A stretch of DNA of 64,000 nucleotides from Holophagales bacterium (GTDB taxonomy: Bacteria > Acidobacteriota > Thermoanaerobaculia > Multivoradales > Multivoraceae), in contig VYDI01000027.1 of NCBI GenBank assembly GCA_009843505.1, positions 39,584-103,583 of the forward strand. Reading direction: 5' to 3'. Made by a program: the position numbers and the translations under genes. Shown in pieces: positions 33,139 to 42,411 of the stretch. Every line of letters begins with the position of its first letter. Position 1 is the first letter of the stretch. The notes under the pieces are model-generated. The model was given only the letters and a program-made list of their open reading frames with translations. It was not told the origin of the DNA and did no database searches.

Positions 33139-33924
33139 CTACTCCGGCAGCAGCGCCTTGATCGCGTCCGAGGGTTCGAAGACGCTTGGATCGACGTCGT
33201 CGAAGGTGACGGACTCGACAGTCGTGATGATCTCCGTGGCCATCGAGACGATGTTCATGGTGGTCGACGTGGCGACCAACACTCCGCCGAAGTCCTCGTA
33301 GTCACCGAGGGTGATCGCCATCTCCATCGGCCCCATGGCGTTCGACTGCGTTCCCTCCGTACCGATCAGGAGCCCGGTCTCCTTGGCGAAGTACTGGGAC
33401 AACTCGTTGCCGTCGACATCGACGACGTCGAGTTGGTAGGCGGCCTGGCCGTTCCACTCGGTCTCTCCCGCGGTCGTCTGTTGCGAGAAGAGGTCGTCGC
33501 GCTCCAGCTCGGCGTAGAACCGAGCCTGACGCTTCACCTGGGCCAGCATCTCGCCTTCCAGGATCTGTGTGCCCTGCATCGGGTCTTCGATCCAGCCGAT
33601 CTCTCCGTTGTAGGCCTGGACGCTTTCGCCCATGCCTGGCGTCTCGCTCTTGATGATCATCTTGTCGGGGGCGATGAAGTAGGCCGTCGTCTGGCCGGAC
33701 ATGCCTATCGCCGGGATTTCGACCGCGGCCTTGACGGTCCTCGAGGTGTGCGCGCGGATCGCTTCCTCACCGCCGAGAGCCTCGATGTGGCGGGCAACGA
33801 TCTCCTCGGGCGAGGGCAGTTCGTCGTTGGCGGCGAGGAGCGGAGCGACGGAGAGCGTGGCTCCCAGGAGCAGGACGGAGCCGGCTAGCGAGAGAGCCTT
33901 GCGGCGCTGGAGGAAGAGGGACAT
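33139..33924 (-). CDS. LolA-like secreted protein, tandem paralog 1
   Basis: The 261-residue protein has a cleavable signal peptide (KALSLAGSVLLLGATLSVAPLLAA) and no lipobox cysteine. The mature part begins PSPEEIVARHIEALGGEEAIRAHTS and matches its neighbour across most of its length, including DPMQG, TAGETEWNGQAAYQLDVVDVDGNE and the closing SDAIKALLPE. The pair arose by tandem duplication: one copy became lipid-anchored, the other soluble. It lies 45 bp upstream of its paralog's start, preceded by CAGGAGA. Function unknown. Confidence 0.65.
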   Translation of the reverse strand: MSLFLQRRKALSLAGSVLLLGATLSVAPLLAANDELPSPEEIVARHIEALGGEEAIRAHTSRTVKAAVEIPAIGMSGQTTAYFIAPDKMIIKSETPGMGESVQAYNGEIGWIEDPMQGTQILEGEMLAQVKRQARFYAELERDDLFSQQTTAGETEWNGQAAYQLDVVDVDGNELSQYFAKETGLLIGTEGTQSNAMGPMEMAITLGDYEDFGGVLVATSTTMNIVSMATEIITTVESVTFDDVDPSVFEPSDAIKALLPE

Positions 33925-34007
33925 GGAGAGTCTCCTGTGTTGGGTCGCGTGCTGTCGTACCTGACTACGCAGAAGCGATGGTTCGGTTGCGGTTGCCGGT
34001 GGGTGAC

Positions 34008-35219
34008 CTAGCTGGCCCACTTGCGGGCCGCGGCCAGCGCCTCCTCGGACGGTGGAATGGTAGGCCGCAGCCGTGACGTCGTGTTGAACGGTTCCGTGTC
34101 GATCTCGTCGAGGCTCACGTCGCCGGCGAGCACCGCCCGCTTCCACGCCTGCTGCTCGTCCTCGCGAGCCTGAAACTCCGGCATCACCTCGCGGGCGAAC
34201 AGTTCCAGGCTGCTCATGATGTCCTCGTGGGTGTTCTTGCCGGCCTGGTTGAGCAGGATGACTTGGTCGACGTGCGCCCGTTCGAGTTCCCGCAGGCGCT
34301 GGCGGATCGTCTCCGGCGAGCCGATCAGTTCGCTGTCCGAGCGCTTCCGGCCTTCGGGGGTCTGCTTCCATTCCTGGTAGCGCTCCCAGAAGTTGTTCGT
34401 GCCGGGTTCGAAGGGGCCTTCCTTGTTGTAGAGCTGGAGGGCGAACTGGAAGAAGGTCCAGCCGTCGGCCTTCCGCTGCGCTTCCTCGTCGGTCGCCGCG
34501 CACATGAAGCCGCTGACGGTGGCCAGGTTCGGGTTCGTCTGGTAGTCGCAGAGCTTGCGCTGGTCGCTTGTGAACGTGTTGTAGTAGGCGTTGACCCAGG
34601 CCCGTGCGGAGTCGAGATCGGCGAACTTGAAGCACAGCGCGCCCATGCCGCGGTGCGCGGCGTAGCGAATCGTGTCGAGCTGTGAACAGGCGACCCAGAG
34701 CGGCGGGTGAGGCCGCTGCAGCGGCTTCGGGATCACGTTGCGCAGCGGGAAATCGAAGTAGTGGCCGTGATACTCCCAGCCCTCGTTCCAGAACATCGGC
34801 AGGCAGGCCTGGACGGCCTCTTCCCAGACGATTCGCTTGTCGCGGAAGCTGCGCCCGAAGGGATGTAGCTCGGTGACGCTCGAACCCTCGCCGAGGCCGA
34901 GTTCGACGCGGCCGTTCGAGACCAGGTCGAGCGTCGAAACCCGTTCGGCGACCCTGGCCGGGTGGTTCGTCGTCAACTGGACGATGCCGTGGCCGAGACG
35001 GATGTTCTTCGTCCGCTGCGACGCCGCGGCCAGGAACACCTCGGGCGCCGAGCTGTGGGAGTACTCCTCCAGGAAATGGTGTTCCACTTCCCAGGCGTAG
35101 TCGTACCCGAGCCGGTCGGCGAGTTCGATCTGTTCCAGCGAGTTCTGAAGCAGCCGGTGCTCCGAGTCCGGCCCCCAGGGCTTCGGTAGCTGATGCTCGT
35201 AGAAGATGCCGAATTTCAT
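34008..35219 (-). CDS. LLM-class flavin-dependent monooxygenase-like protein
   Basis: The 403-residue luciferase-like TIM-barrel oxidoreductase has MKFGIFYEHQLPKPW, YDYAWEVEHHFLEEYSHSSAP, VAERVSTLDLVSNGRVELGLGEG and VIGSPETIRQRL-type C-terminal motifs. The EVEHHFL segment resembles the His near the flavin in alkanal monooxygenase relatives. The substrate is unknown. The previously open frame upstream of ATG 35219 is non-coding; the true start begins the first beta-strand. It diverges from the pterin dehydratase gene with 88 bp between starts, and precedes the LolA-like pair on the same strand after 83 bp. Confidence 0.8.
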   Translation of the reverse strand: MKFGIFYEHQLPKPWGPDSEHRLLQNSLEQIELADRLGYDYAWEVEHHFLEEYSHSSAPEVFLAAASQRTKNIRLGHGIVQLTTNHPARVAERVSTLDLVSNGRVELGLGEGSSVTELHPFGRSFRDKRIVWEEAVQACLPMFWNEGWEYHGHYFDFPLRNVIPKPLQRPHPPLWVACSQLDTIRYAAHRGMGALCFKFADLDSARAWVNAYYNTFTSDQRKLCDYQTNPNLATVSGFMCAATDEEAQRKADGWTFFQFALQLYNKEGPFEPGTNNFWERYQEWKQTPEGRKRSDSELIGSPETIRQRLRELERAHVDQVILLNQAGKNTHEDIMSSLELFAREVMPEFQAREDEQQAWKRAVLAGDVSLDEIDTEPFNTTSRLRPTIPPSEEALAAARKWAS

Positions 35220-35307
35220 AGGCGGCCGACAGTACCACTGCGGGGCAACCACTGGTCCGCGTTCCGATGGAAGGACTGCTAGGGTCGCGCGGCGGAGGTA
35301 GCAGGCA

Positions 35308-35589
35308 ATGGCAGCGATGACAGCGGGCGAGATCCGGGCGGCGTGTGGAGAACTGGCAGGCTGGGAGGCGGATGTGGAAGCACCCTCCATCGCCCGGGAG
35401 TACCAGTTTCCCACCTTCCCGGCGGCGGTGCGTTTCGTCGACTTCGTGGCTGAGTTGGCTGAAGCGGCGGACCATCACCCGGACATCGACATCCGCTACA
35501 ACCGGGTTCGTCTGACCCTCAGCACCCACTCCGCGGGCGGTGTGACGGAGAAGGACTTCGCGCTCGCCCGTGCGATCGACCATTGCTGA
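35308..35589 (+). CDS. phhB: Pterin-4a-carbinolamine dehydratase
   Basis: The 93-residue protein has the family core EAADHHPDIDIRYNRVRLTL, THSAGGVTEKDFALA, including the paired catalytic histidines and the later Thr-His. It dehydrates 4a-hydroxytetrahydropterin to recycle the cofactor of aromatic amino acid hydroxylases; some relatives have other roles (molybdopterin dehydration, or RuBisCO assembly as acRAF). GGAGGT lies 9 nt before the ATG. It is followed after 18 bp by the CbbQ-type gene, an arrangement also seen beside RuBisCO loci in chemoautotrophs, though no RuBisCO gene is in this window. Confidence 0.85.
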   Translation: MAAMTAGEIRAACGELAGWEADVEAPSIAREYQFPTFPAAVRFVDFVAELAEAADHHPDIDIRYNRVRLTLSTHSAGGVTEKDFALARAIDHC

Positions 35590-35607
35590 TTCGCTAGCTC
35601 GGCAGGC

Positions 35608-36459
35608 ATGACTCAGCCTTTGCAAGCGGCGACGCCGCGGCCTGCTCCGGAGGCGCCCTACTATCTGCCCGTCGGCAATGAGGTCGAGCTGTTCCTCGCC
35701 GCCTACCGGGCGCGCATGCCGGTGCTGCTCAAGGGGCCCACGGGTTGCGGCAAGACGCGGTTCCTCGAGCACATGACGCATCGGCTGTATCGCGGAGGCG
35801 ATGCGGGGGCGCGTACGGGGATCGAGACGCCTCTCGTCACCGTGGCGTGCCACGAGGATCTGACCGCGACCGACCTCGTCGGCCGCTACCTTCTCGAGGG
35901 CGACGACACGGTGTGGATGGACGGTCCGCTGACCCGGGCCGTGCGTGACGGATCGATCTGCTATTTGGACGAGATCGTCGAAGCGCGCAAGGACACGACG
36001 GTGTTGATCCACGCGCTGACCGATCACCGCCGCATCCTGCCGATCGAGAAGCGTGGCGAGATTCTGCCCGCGCACCCGGACTTCCTCCTCGTTCTCTCGT
36101 ACAACCCGGGCTACCAGAGCGTCGCCAAGGACCTGAAGCCGAGCACACGCCAGCGCTTCGTGGCGCTCGAGTTCGACTATCCACCCGCCGGGGCTGAAGC
36201 GGAGATCATCGCGCACGAAGCGGGAATCGACCTCACCCTGGCGCGGGACCTGGCCGAACTCGGCAAGCGCATCCGCAACCTCCACCACCGCGGTTTCGAC
36301 GAAGGGGTCAGCACCCGCCTGCTCATCTACACCGCGCAGTTGATCGCCGGCGGCATCGGCGTGCGCGAAGCCTGCGTCGCCGCGATCTGCCGGGCGATCA
36401 CCGACGACGACGAAGTCCAGCGCGCGGTGACCGAAGTCGCAACGACGCTGCTGCCTTGA
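35608..36459 (+). CDS. CbbQ/NirQ/NorQ-type AAA+ ATPase
   Basis: The 283-residue MoxR-group AAA+ protein has Walker A GPTGCGKT at residues 43-50, Walker [12 protein letters not shown], a sensor 1 region ([12 protein letters not shown]) and a CbbQ C-terminal domain (about 190-283). In the family it forms hexamers that, with a VWA partner, remodel or activate a metalloenzyme: RuBisCO for CbbQ, nitric oxide reductase for NorQ. The target here is not in the window. Its stop overlaps the TTG start of the VWA partner, so the pair is translationally coupled. Confidence 0.88.
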   Translation: MTQPLQAATPRPAPEAPYYLPVGNEVELFLAAYRARMPVLLKGPTGCGKTRFLEHMTHRLYRGGDAGARTGIETPLVTVACHEDLTATDLVGRYLLEGDDTVWMDGPLTRAVRDGSICYLDEIVEARKDTTVLIHALTDHRRILPIEKRGEILPAHPDFLLVLSYNPGYQSVAKDLKPSTRQRFVALEFDYPPAGAEAEIIAHEAGIDLTLARDLAELGKRIRNLHHRGFDEGVSTRLLIYTAQLIAGGIGVREACVAAICRAITDDDEVQRAVTEVATTLLP

Positions 36460-38660
36460 CCGCGGTCGAACTCGACGACGTCGCCCGCGTCCTCGAGATC
36501 TACGTCGAGGCAATGCTGGCGCGCCCGGCCGAGGTCCGGCCGCTCGCCGACCTGACAGCCGGCGACAGATCGCGCGTCGGCCATCTCGATCTGGAAGGCG
36601 CCGCGGCCGCCGGCCGGCCCACGACCGACGGCGCGGCCTTCTACCTGCCGGAGCAGATCGACCGGCTACCGGACAGCTACGGCAACTTCATGGTGTACCG
36701 GATGGCCGTGCTGCACCAGTTGGGCGGTGTGCTGTTCGGCACCTACCGGCGGGGTCCGCTCCGGTTCGCCGACTTCTTCGCCGGTTTCGACGAGCCCGCT
36801 CTCGCCCGGGCGCTGTTTGCGCGCCTCGAAGGGGCGCGAATCGACGCCGCTCTGGCGCGCGTCTTCCGGGGCGTGGGCCGCGATCTGCTGCGGCTGATCG
36901 ACAACGCGCTCGAATCGTCGCTGAGCCTGCCGTCGAGGCCGCCGGCGCGCCGGCAGCCGCGGGCAGCGGCCTTGTTCGATCTGGCGCGGGTGCTTCTCGT
37001 CGAGCAGCGCTCGCGGTTGGAGGTGGACGCGGCAGGCAGGGAGGCGGCAAGCCGAAGGTCGGTGCGATTCGACGAAGCGGCGACGTTGCTCAACCCCGGC
37101 ACCACGGTCGATCACACGCTGCGCGTCGTACGAGCGCTCTATCCGGAACTCGCCGCCCTGCGCTCGGCGCCCTCCTCTTCCGAGGCCTCCCCGGCCGCCG
37201 ACGGTGGTCGACCGCAGGATCGCGGCGCCGATCCGGCGCCTGAAGCCGAGGCCCAATCCCTCGACGTGCCGGCGCCTGCACACCACGGCGACCCCGCACC
37301 GGAGCGAGTCGAGCTGCGCCGCGAGTGGCAGGAGCTCGCATCCGAAGTCGAAGTGCGGGACGACGTGGAACCGGGACCGATCGCCGCCGGCCTGATTGAG
37401 CAGTTGCGGGTGGACGAACTGGGCGTGCTGAGTCTGCAGGACGGCGACCTCTCGGGCACCGCCGGGCTGCCACTTACCGACCTCGATGTCACGGGAGCGA
37501 TCGAGGCCGAAGGGGGCGACGACGATGCCGAGTTGATCGAACTCGATCCCGAAGAACTGGCGGCCCGCCTCGAGGAACTCTCGAAGCGGCTCGAGCGCGA
37601 GCTGGCGGAGGCCGGGCTCGATCGGGAACAGGTCTACTACTACGACGAGTGGGACCATGAGCTGGCCGGCTACCGCCGCCGCTGGTGTCACCTGCGGGAG
37701 AAGATGATCGAACCTTCCGGACCGGCCGTGAACGGCGGTGCGACTCCACCGGACCGGTTCGTCGACGAGACGAGGCGCCTACACGCCGACCTGCTGCGCC
37801 GCGTCAGGAGGCAGTTCGAACTGCTCAAGCCGGAGGAGTTCCGGCGGATGAGGCGCCTGATCGAGGGCGAGGAGCTCGATCTCGATCGGGTGGTCGAAAC
37901 CCACGTCGACCGCCGTGCCGGCCGGCCGCCGGACGGCGCCGTCTACATGAGCCGCCGCCGGCAGCACCGGGACGTGGCGGCGGCGTTCCTGCTCGACATG
38001 AGCGCTTCGACCGATGCGGAGGCGCCGGTCGACGAGCCCGAACCGGCAGCAGGTCGCGAGCCGGAGCCGGAGTACGTCGGCGTCTTCGACGACTTCGACT
38101 GGCCGGACAACCCCCAGCCGTTGCCGCCTGGGCGCCGGGTGATCGACATCGAGAAGGAATCCCTGGTCCTGATGGCCGACGCGCTCGAGACCCTGGGCGA
38201 CGACTACGCGATCTACGGCTTCTCCGGTTTCGGCCGCAAGGAGGTCGAGTTCTTCGTCGCCAAGGAGTTCGACCACGACCTCGACCGGGAGGCCGAGGAC
38301 CGGATCGCGGCGATGGAGCCGAAGCGCAGCACCCGGATGGGACCCGCTATCCGCCACGCCGCCGCCAAGCTCGCCGCGCGCGAGGCGAAGGTCAAGGTCC
38401 TGCTCATCCTCTCCGACGGCTACCCCCAGGACTTCGACTACGGCAGCGACCGCGCGTCGCGCGTCTACGGCATCCGCGACACGATGGTCGCGCTCCGCGA
38501 GACCGAACGCCAGGGCATCTCCACTTTCTGCATCACCGTCGACCCCGCCGGCCACGACTACCTGCGCGAGATGTGCCCCGAGCGCCGCTACCTCGTGATC
38601 GACGAGATCGCGGCCTTGCCCAGCCAGCTTCCGAAGGTGTACCGCGGGCTGACGGCGTAG
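36456..38660 (+). CDS. CbbO/NorD-type VWA protein, partner of the AAA+ ATPase
   Basis: The 734-residue cytosolic protein has a long N-terminal region that contains an acidic, low-complexity stretch (about 230-400). A C-terminal von Willebrand A domain has [13 protein letters not shown] (Asp514, Ser516, Ser518) and [13 protein letters not shown]. This layout is that of CbbO/NorD, the adaptor that recruits the AAA+ hexamer to its client through a metal-bound carboxylate. TTG 36456 overlaps the ATPase TGA as TTGA. Its stop is 1 bp from the convergent phosphodiesterase stop. The client protein is unknown. Confidence 0.82.
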   Translation: MTAVELDDVARVLEIYVEAMLARPAEVRPLADLTAGDRSRVGHLDLEGAAAAGRPTTDGAAFYLPEQIDRLPDSYGNFMVYRMAVLHQLGGVLFGTYRRGPLRFADFFAGFDEPALARALFARLEGARIDAALARVFRGVGRDLLRLIDNALESSLSLPSRPPARRQPRAAALFDLARVLLVEQRSRLEVDAAGREAASRRSVRFDEAATLLNPGTTVDHTLRVVRALYPELAALRSAPSSSEASPAADGGRPQDRGADPAPEAEAQSLDVPAPAHHGDPAPERVELRREWQELASEVEVRDDVEPGPIAAGLIEQLRVDELGVLSLQDGDLSGTAGLPLTDLDVTGAIEAEGGDDDAELIELDPEELAARLEELSKRLERELAEAGLDREQVYYYDEWDHELAGYRRRWCHLREKMIEPSGPAVNGGATPPDRFVDETRRLHADLLRRVRRQFELLKPEEFRRMRRLIEGEELDLDRVVETHVDRRAGRPPDGAVYMSRRRQHRDVAAAFLLDMSASTDAEAPVDEPEPAAGREPEPEYVGVFDDFDWPDNPQPLPPGRRVIDIEKESLVLMADALETLGDDYAIYGFSGFGRKEVEFFVAKEFDHDLDREAEDRIAAMEPKRSTRMGPAIRHAAAKLAAREAKVKVLLILSDGYPQDFDYGSDRASRVYGIRDTMVALRETERQGISTFCITVDPAGHDYLREMCPERRYLVIDEIAALPSQLPKVYRGLTA

Positions 38661-38661
38661 G

Positions 38662-40068
38662 TCAGCGGGAGAGCACGCCCAACGGCGGTGCCCCGTCCGG
38701 GCTCTCGAAGTCCACATCGAGGAGCATCGCGATGAGGTCGGCGATGTCGGTCAGCCCCATGCGATGGACGGTGCGGCCGGCTTCGAAGCCGGCGCCCCAG
38801 CCGACGAAGCCAGTGAGGATCTCGGGGAAATCGGTGGGGAAGTGGCCGTGGGTGCCGCCGTCGGTGGGGCGCACGGCGTCGCCGGAGGCATCGGAGCCGA
38901 AGGTGGTGCCGAGCGCGCCGGCCAGGGCGAAGGGGACGCTCGGGCTGGCGCCTATCTCGTCGAGTTCGTCGCGTTCGACGATACGGAACAGCCGGCCGAT
39001 GGGCTGAGGCAGGTCCGCGAGGATGGCGCGGACCGCCTTCAGCGCCTCTTCGTCCGCCGCGTCCCGCAGGTGAAGGAAGGTAGAGCCGCCGCTGGGGTGG
39101 AAGGTGGCGCGCCACTCACCGCGGTCGGGCTCGGTGCCGTGGAGGCCGGCTTCGGCCAGCCAGACGTTGGGCATCACCTGGGTGTGAAGGTCGACGAAGC
39201 CGTGGTCGCCGGTGATGACGAAGGCGGTGCGGTCCAGGATGCCGGCGCGTTCCGCGGCGTCGCGGACCGCGCCGATGGCCCGGTCGGCGGCGCCGACGGC
39301 GCGCCGGATGCGATCCGACTCCCGGCCGTGCGCGTGCTGGGCGGAATCGGTCGTGATCAGGTGCAGCGCCAGCAGGGCCGGCCGGTGGGTTTCCAGGACG
39401 TAGGCAGCCATCACTCCGGTCGTGTCGTCACGCGTGATGTAGGCGGCGGAGTAGTTGCGCAGGTTGAGGCGGCCCGTTGCCTCCCGCTCCAGTTCCTGCC
39501 ACAGGCCAGGCGAAGTGCCCTCGCGCATCGGCAGCAGCCGGTCGACGTTGGGGTCCAGGGAGTAGACCTCCGGGACGAGCCAGTCGACCGGCGCGCCGAC
39601 CGTCACTGGCCAGGAGATCGCCGCGGTCCGCCGGCCGGCCCCGCGCACGGCGTCCCAGAGCGTGGGGACCTGGATTCCCGATTCGTGCCAGTACCACTCT
39701 CCACTCTGGCCCTCGGGTTCGAAGGGCCGGTTGTAGTAGATCCCGTGCCGGGCGGGCAACGCGCCAGTGACGATCGTCGTGTGCGACGGGTAGGTGACCG
39801 TAGGAAACACCCCGCGCACGCCCTCGGCGTGTGCGCCGTCGCGCGCCATCTGCTGCATGTTCGCCGCCGGCCAGGAGGAGCCGGGGAGGTAGAAGTCCGG
39901 CCGGAGGCCGTCGACCGAGACGAGAACGACGTGATCGGCCCGCGGCTCCGCCTGTGCCGCCAGCGGACTGCTGGCCAGCAAGAGGGAGCCGAGGACGGCG
40001 CCCGCGACGGCGGGGAGACCCGGCAGCCCGCGCCGCAGACTGCCGCCCGCGGATGCCGGTCCCACCAC
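38662..40068 (-). CDS. Nucleotide pyrophosphatase/phosphodiesterase-like alkaline phosphatase family protein
   Basis: The 468-residue exported enzyme has a signal peptide (about residues 14-40) and the ENPP pattern: metal Asp52 in VSVDGLRPD, the nucleophile Thr92 in FPTVTYPSHTTIVTG, a YYNRPFEP segment and ITGDHGFVDLHTQ. It should hydrolyse a phosphodiester or pyrophosphate bond in the periplasm with two zinc ions. GTG 40068 is preceded by GGAG that overlaps the stop region of the R2-like oxidase gene, 6 bp away, so the two are an operon. The 3' end abuts the CbbO-type gene. Confidence 0.82.
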   Translation of the reverse strand: MVGPASAGGSLRRGLPGLPAVAGAVLGSLLLASSPLAAQAEPRADHVVLVSVDGLRPDFYLPGSSWPAANMQQMARDGAHAEGVRGVFPTVTYPSHTTIVTGALPARHGIYYNRPFEPEGQSGEWYWHESGIQVPTLWDAVRGAGRRTAAISWPVTVGAPVDWLVPEVYSLDPNVDRLLPMREGTSPGLWQELEREATGRLNLRNYSAAYITRDDTTGVMAAYVLETHRPALLALHLITTDSAQHAHGRESDRIRRAVGAADRAIGAVRDAAERAGILDRTAFVITGDHGFVDLHTQVMPNVWLAEAGLHGTEPDRGEWRATFHPSGGSTFLHLRDAADEEALKAVRAILADLPQPIGRLFRIVERDELDEIGASPSVPFALAGALGTTFGSDASGDAVRPTDGGTHGHFPTDFPEILTGFVGWGAGFEAGRTVHRMGLTDIADLIAMLLDVDFESPDGAPPLGVLSR

Positions 40069-40074
40069 GCGCTC

Positions 40075-40902
40075 CTAGACGGCGGCCGCGAGCCGGCCGT
40101 CGTAGATGCTTTGCCGCATCTCTTCCAGCTTGTCGAGGTAGAGCTGCCTGTACTCGTCGTAGTCGAGGTCGAACGGGGCCTGACCACGCTCGAAGCCGGC
40201 GAAGGTCTGGTTCGGGCCGTCCTCCGCGAACGGGCGCATCGCCTCGACCTGCGCCTCGAACTGGTCGACCAGGTGCGGATGCTCGGCGAGCAGGCGCTGC
40301 AGGACGTACACGCCGAAACCGATGTGGCGAGCCTCGTCGCGCTGGATCAGGCGAATCCCGCGGTTGAGCGCGGGCAACTTGCCTGTGCGCTCGAAGATCT
40401 TGTAGTAGATCGGGTAGCTGGCTTCAGCGCCGACGCCCTCGACGTAGAAGTGGTACAGCATGATGGCGTTCAGCAGCGCCTCGGGGCTGTCGTCCTCAAA
40501 CAGTGCGCGCATCGTCGCCGGCAGCCGCGTCGAGAACATGTCGCCGTGGAGGTTGGGGTAGGGGATGTCGACCCCGAACCGGCCCGGCAGCGCCTCGATC
40601 AGCCAGGTCTCGAAGAACTGGACATGGCGGGCCTCCTCGTACATTTGCGCGGTGACGTACATCTCGTCTTCCAGACGGCCGTCCTGGCGGAAGCGGAACT
40701 GGAGCGGCGCGAGTTCGTGGGTCACGCCGCGCTCGCCGACCCGGAAGCCGGAGATCAGGCGGATCAGCAGATTCCGCTCGTCGTCCGAGAAGGACATCCA
40801 GTCGGACCGCTCCTGCGAGAAGTCGATGTCGGCGGGGTTCCAGGAACGCTCGTGGGAAGCGGTGAAGAGTCGTATTGGCAGCGACGAACTGTCGAACGGC
40901 AT
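40075..40902 (-). CDS. R2-like ligand-binding oxidase (Mn/Fe)
   Basis: The 275-residue ferritin-like protein matches R2lox point for point with a constant offset of 12 from the numbering I recall for the family. Metal ligands are Glu57, Glu90, His93, Glu155, Glu190 and His193, in VGERGV, YEEARH, YHFYVEG and RDEARH. The residues of the diagnostic Tyr-Val ether crosslink are also present (Val60, Tyr150). R2lox proteins bind a long-chain fatty acid and a heterodinuclear Mn/Fe site; their oxidation substrate is unknown. AAGGAGG precedes the ATG. It is encoded between a TetA-like exporter and a periplasmic phosphodiesterase, all on one strand. Confidence 0.88.
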   Translation of the reverse strand: MPFDSSSLPIRLFTASHERSWNPADIDFSQERSDWMSFSDDERNLLIRLISGFRVGERGVTHELAPLQFRFRQDGRLEDEMYVTAQMYEEARHVQFFETWLIEALPGRFGVDIPYPNLHGDMFSTRLPATMRALFEDDSPEALLNAIMLYHFYVEGVGAEASYPIYYKIFERTGKLPALNRGIRLIQRDEARHIGFGVYVLQRLLAEHPHLVDQFEAQVEAMRPFAEDGPNQTFAGFERGQAPFDLDYDEYRQLYLDKLEEMRQSIYDGRLAAAV

Positions 40903-40954
40903 GGCGAACCTCCTTGACGAGTCGATTGTAGCCGGACCGACCGCGCCGGGGCCG

Positions 40955-42187
40955 TCAGTGGCGACGGAACGCGCGGACCAGAAGCAGCATGGCGACGGCC
41001 ATGAGCAGCGAGCCGGCCAGGAGTGGGGCGCCCGGCAACTCGAACGGAGCGGCGTCGGATGTGAAGTAGCTGAACACGCCGCTGGTGAAGACGAGCGGCG
41101 CCACGATCGCGGAAAGGCTCATCAGCGACGTGAGCGCCCCCTGGATCTTCCCCTGCTCGGTGGGCGCCACCGTGCCGGCGATGATCGCCTGGACTGCCGG
41201 GCCTGCGATGCCCCCCAGCGATCCCACGAAGATCACCGTGACGAGGATCGGGCCGTTCGGCGCGAGGCCGTAGCCGGCGAAGGCCAGCGTTCCGATGCCG
41301 AAGCCCACCAGCACGGCCCGGCGCTCGCCCAGCCAGGTGACCGCGGGTCGGACCAGGAAGCCCTGGACCAGGGCCGCCGCAACGCCGACGGCCGCCAGCG
41401 CGAGACCGTTCTGGAACTCGTTCCAGCCGTAGCGGTAGCTGGTGTAGAGCACCCAGGACGTCTCCAGGCCGCGTTGTGCGAGCGCCAGCAGCAGGAAAGC
41501 GACGGCCAGACTGGCGACGAGAGGGTAGGTGCGGAGGTGCACGATGCTCGATACCGGATTCGCCTTGCGGAGTGAGAAGGCGCTCCGGTTCTCCGGCGCC
41601 AGGGACTCGGGCAGCACGAGAAAGCCGTAGAGCGAGTTCAGGAGGCACAGGCCGGCCGCGACGAAGAAGGGCAGCCGCAGGTCGATGCCGCCGAGCAGGC
41701 CGCCGAAGACCGGTCCCAGTATGAAACCGACGCCGAAGGCGACGTTGACCAGCCCGTAGTTCCGGGCCCGGGTTTCCGGCGTCGAGATGTCGGCGATGTA
41801 GGCGTTCGCCGTCGTGATGCTGGCGCCCATCACGCCGGCGACGATCCGGCCCGCGAACAACCAGCCGAGCGATGGCGCGAAGCCCATGATCACGTAGTCG
41901 ACGCCCAGGCCGAACATGGAAAGCAGGAGGATGCGGCGGCGGCCGAAGCGATCGGAAAGCGCGCCGAGGATTGGCGCGCAGACGAACTGCGCCACGGCGT
42001 AGCAGGCGGCTATCGCGCCCACCGCCACGGCGGCGGACGATGTGTCGCCGCCCCTGAACTGCTCGACGAGTTCGGGGAAGACGGGAATGATCAGGCCGAC
42101 GCCCAGCATGTCGAGCAGGATCACGGCGAAGATGAAGCCGACGCCTGGTTGGCGGCGGGGAGGAGCGTGTGGTTGAGACGTAGTCAT
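40955..42187 (-). CDS. TetA-type MFS efflux transporter
   Basis: The 410-residue protein has 12 predicted helices. The drug:H+ antiporter hallmarks are LGALSDRFGRRRILLLSMFG (motif A) and the TM5 glycine-proline motif FGVGFILGPVFGGLLG. The ITTANAYIADISTPE segment after TM4 is typical of the TetA/YdeR group. It would export a small molecule against the proton gradient. It heads the minus-strand run MFS, R2lox, phosphodiesterase; the 52-bp gap holds the strong R2lox ribosome site. Its upstream region contains repeat copy B. Confidence 0.83.
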   Translation of the reverse strand: MTTSQPHAPPRRQPGVGFIFAVILLDMLGVGLIIPVFPELVEQFRGGDTSSAAVAVGAIAACYAVAQFVCAPILGALSDRFGRRRILLLSMFGLGVDYVIMGFAPSLGWLFAGRIVAGVMGASITTANAYIADISTPETRARNYGLVNVAFGVGFILGPVFGGLLGGIDLRLPFFVAAGLCLLNSLYGFLVLPESLAPENRSAFSLRKANPVSSIVHLRTYPLVASLAVAFLLLALAQRGLETSWVLYTSYRYGWNEFQNGLALAAVGVAAALVQGFLVRPAVTWLGERRAVLVGFGIGTLAFAGYGLAPNGPILVTVIFVGSLGGIAGPAVQAIIAGTVAPTEQGKIQGALTSLMSLSAIVAPLVFTSGVFSYFTSDAAPFELPGAPLLAGSLLMAVAMLLLVRAFRRH

Positions 42188-42254
42188 CGTGTGGACCGGC
42201 TCGCCCGCGGGCCCGCCGTGGAAGGAGCTGCGGATAGCCGGCCGCGGGCCTCTA

Positions 42255-42346
42255 GGAGCTTGCGTGGCAGAAGGTCCGGAAGCCGGCGCTTCGCGCCGGA
42301 TGCCGGCGGGGGCGCCGGCGCACCCAGTTTCTGCCGCGCAAGCTCC
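42255..42346 (-). repeat. 92-bp palindromic element with terminal inverted repeats (copy B)
   Basis: GGAGCTTGCGTGGCAGAA at 42255-42272 and TTCTGCCGCGCAAGCTCC at 42329-42346 form an 18-bp terminal inverted repeat with one mismatch. The interior can fold into GC-rich hairpins (GCCGGCG... and a GCGC-TTC-GCGC stem). It is the best preserved copy and is inverted relative to copy A. It lies in the 224-bp region between divergent genes; nothing else was recognised in 42188-42411. Confidence 0.85.
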
Positions 42347-42411
42347 AGCTGCCGACGAGGTACTGGAGCGTCGGGAGAGTAGTACGGCTGGCAGCGGTTA
42401 GAGTTGACGCC

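Noticed and set aside
33925..36513. A very long minus-strand frame leading into the LolA-like gene at 33924
   Set aside because: Only the last 261 codons carry a signal peptide and conserved domain. The upstream part runs across the LLM, PCD and CbbQ genes in the wrong frame.
35608..38660. CbbQ/CbbO taken as evidence of carbon fixation
   Set aside because: No RuBisCO or Calvin-cycle gene is in the window, and the same pair type serves other enzymes.
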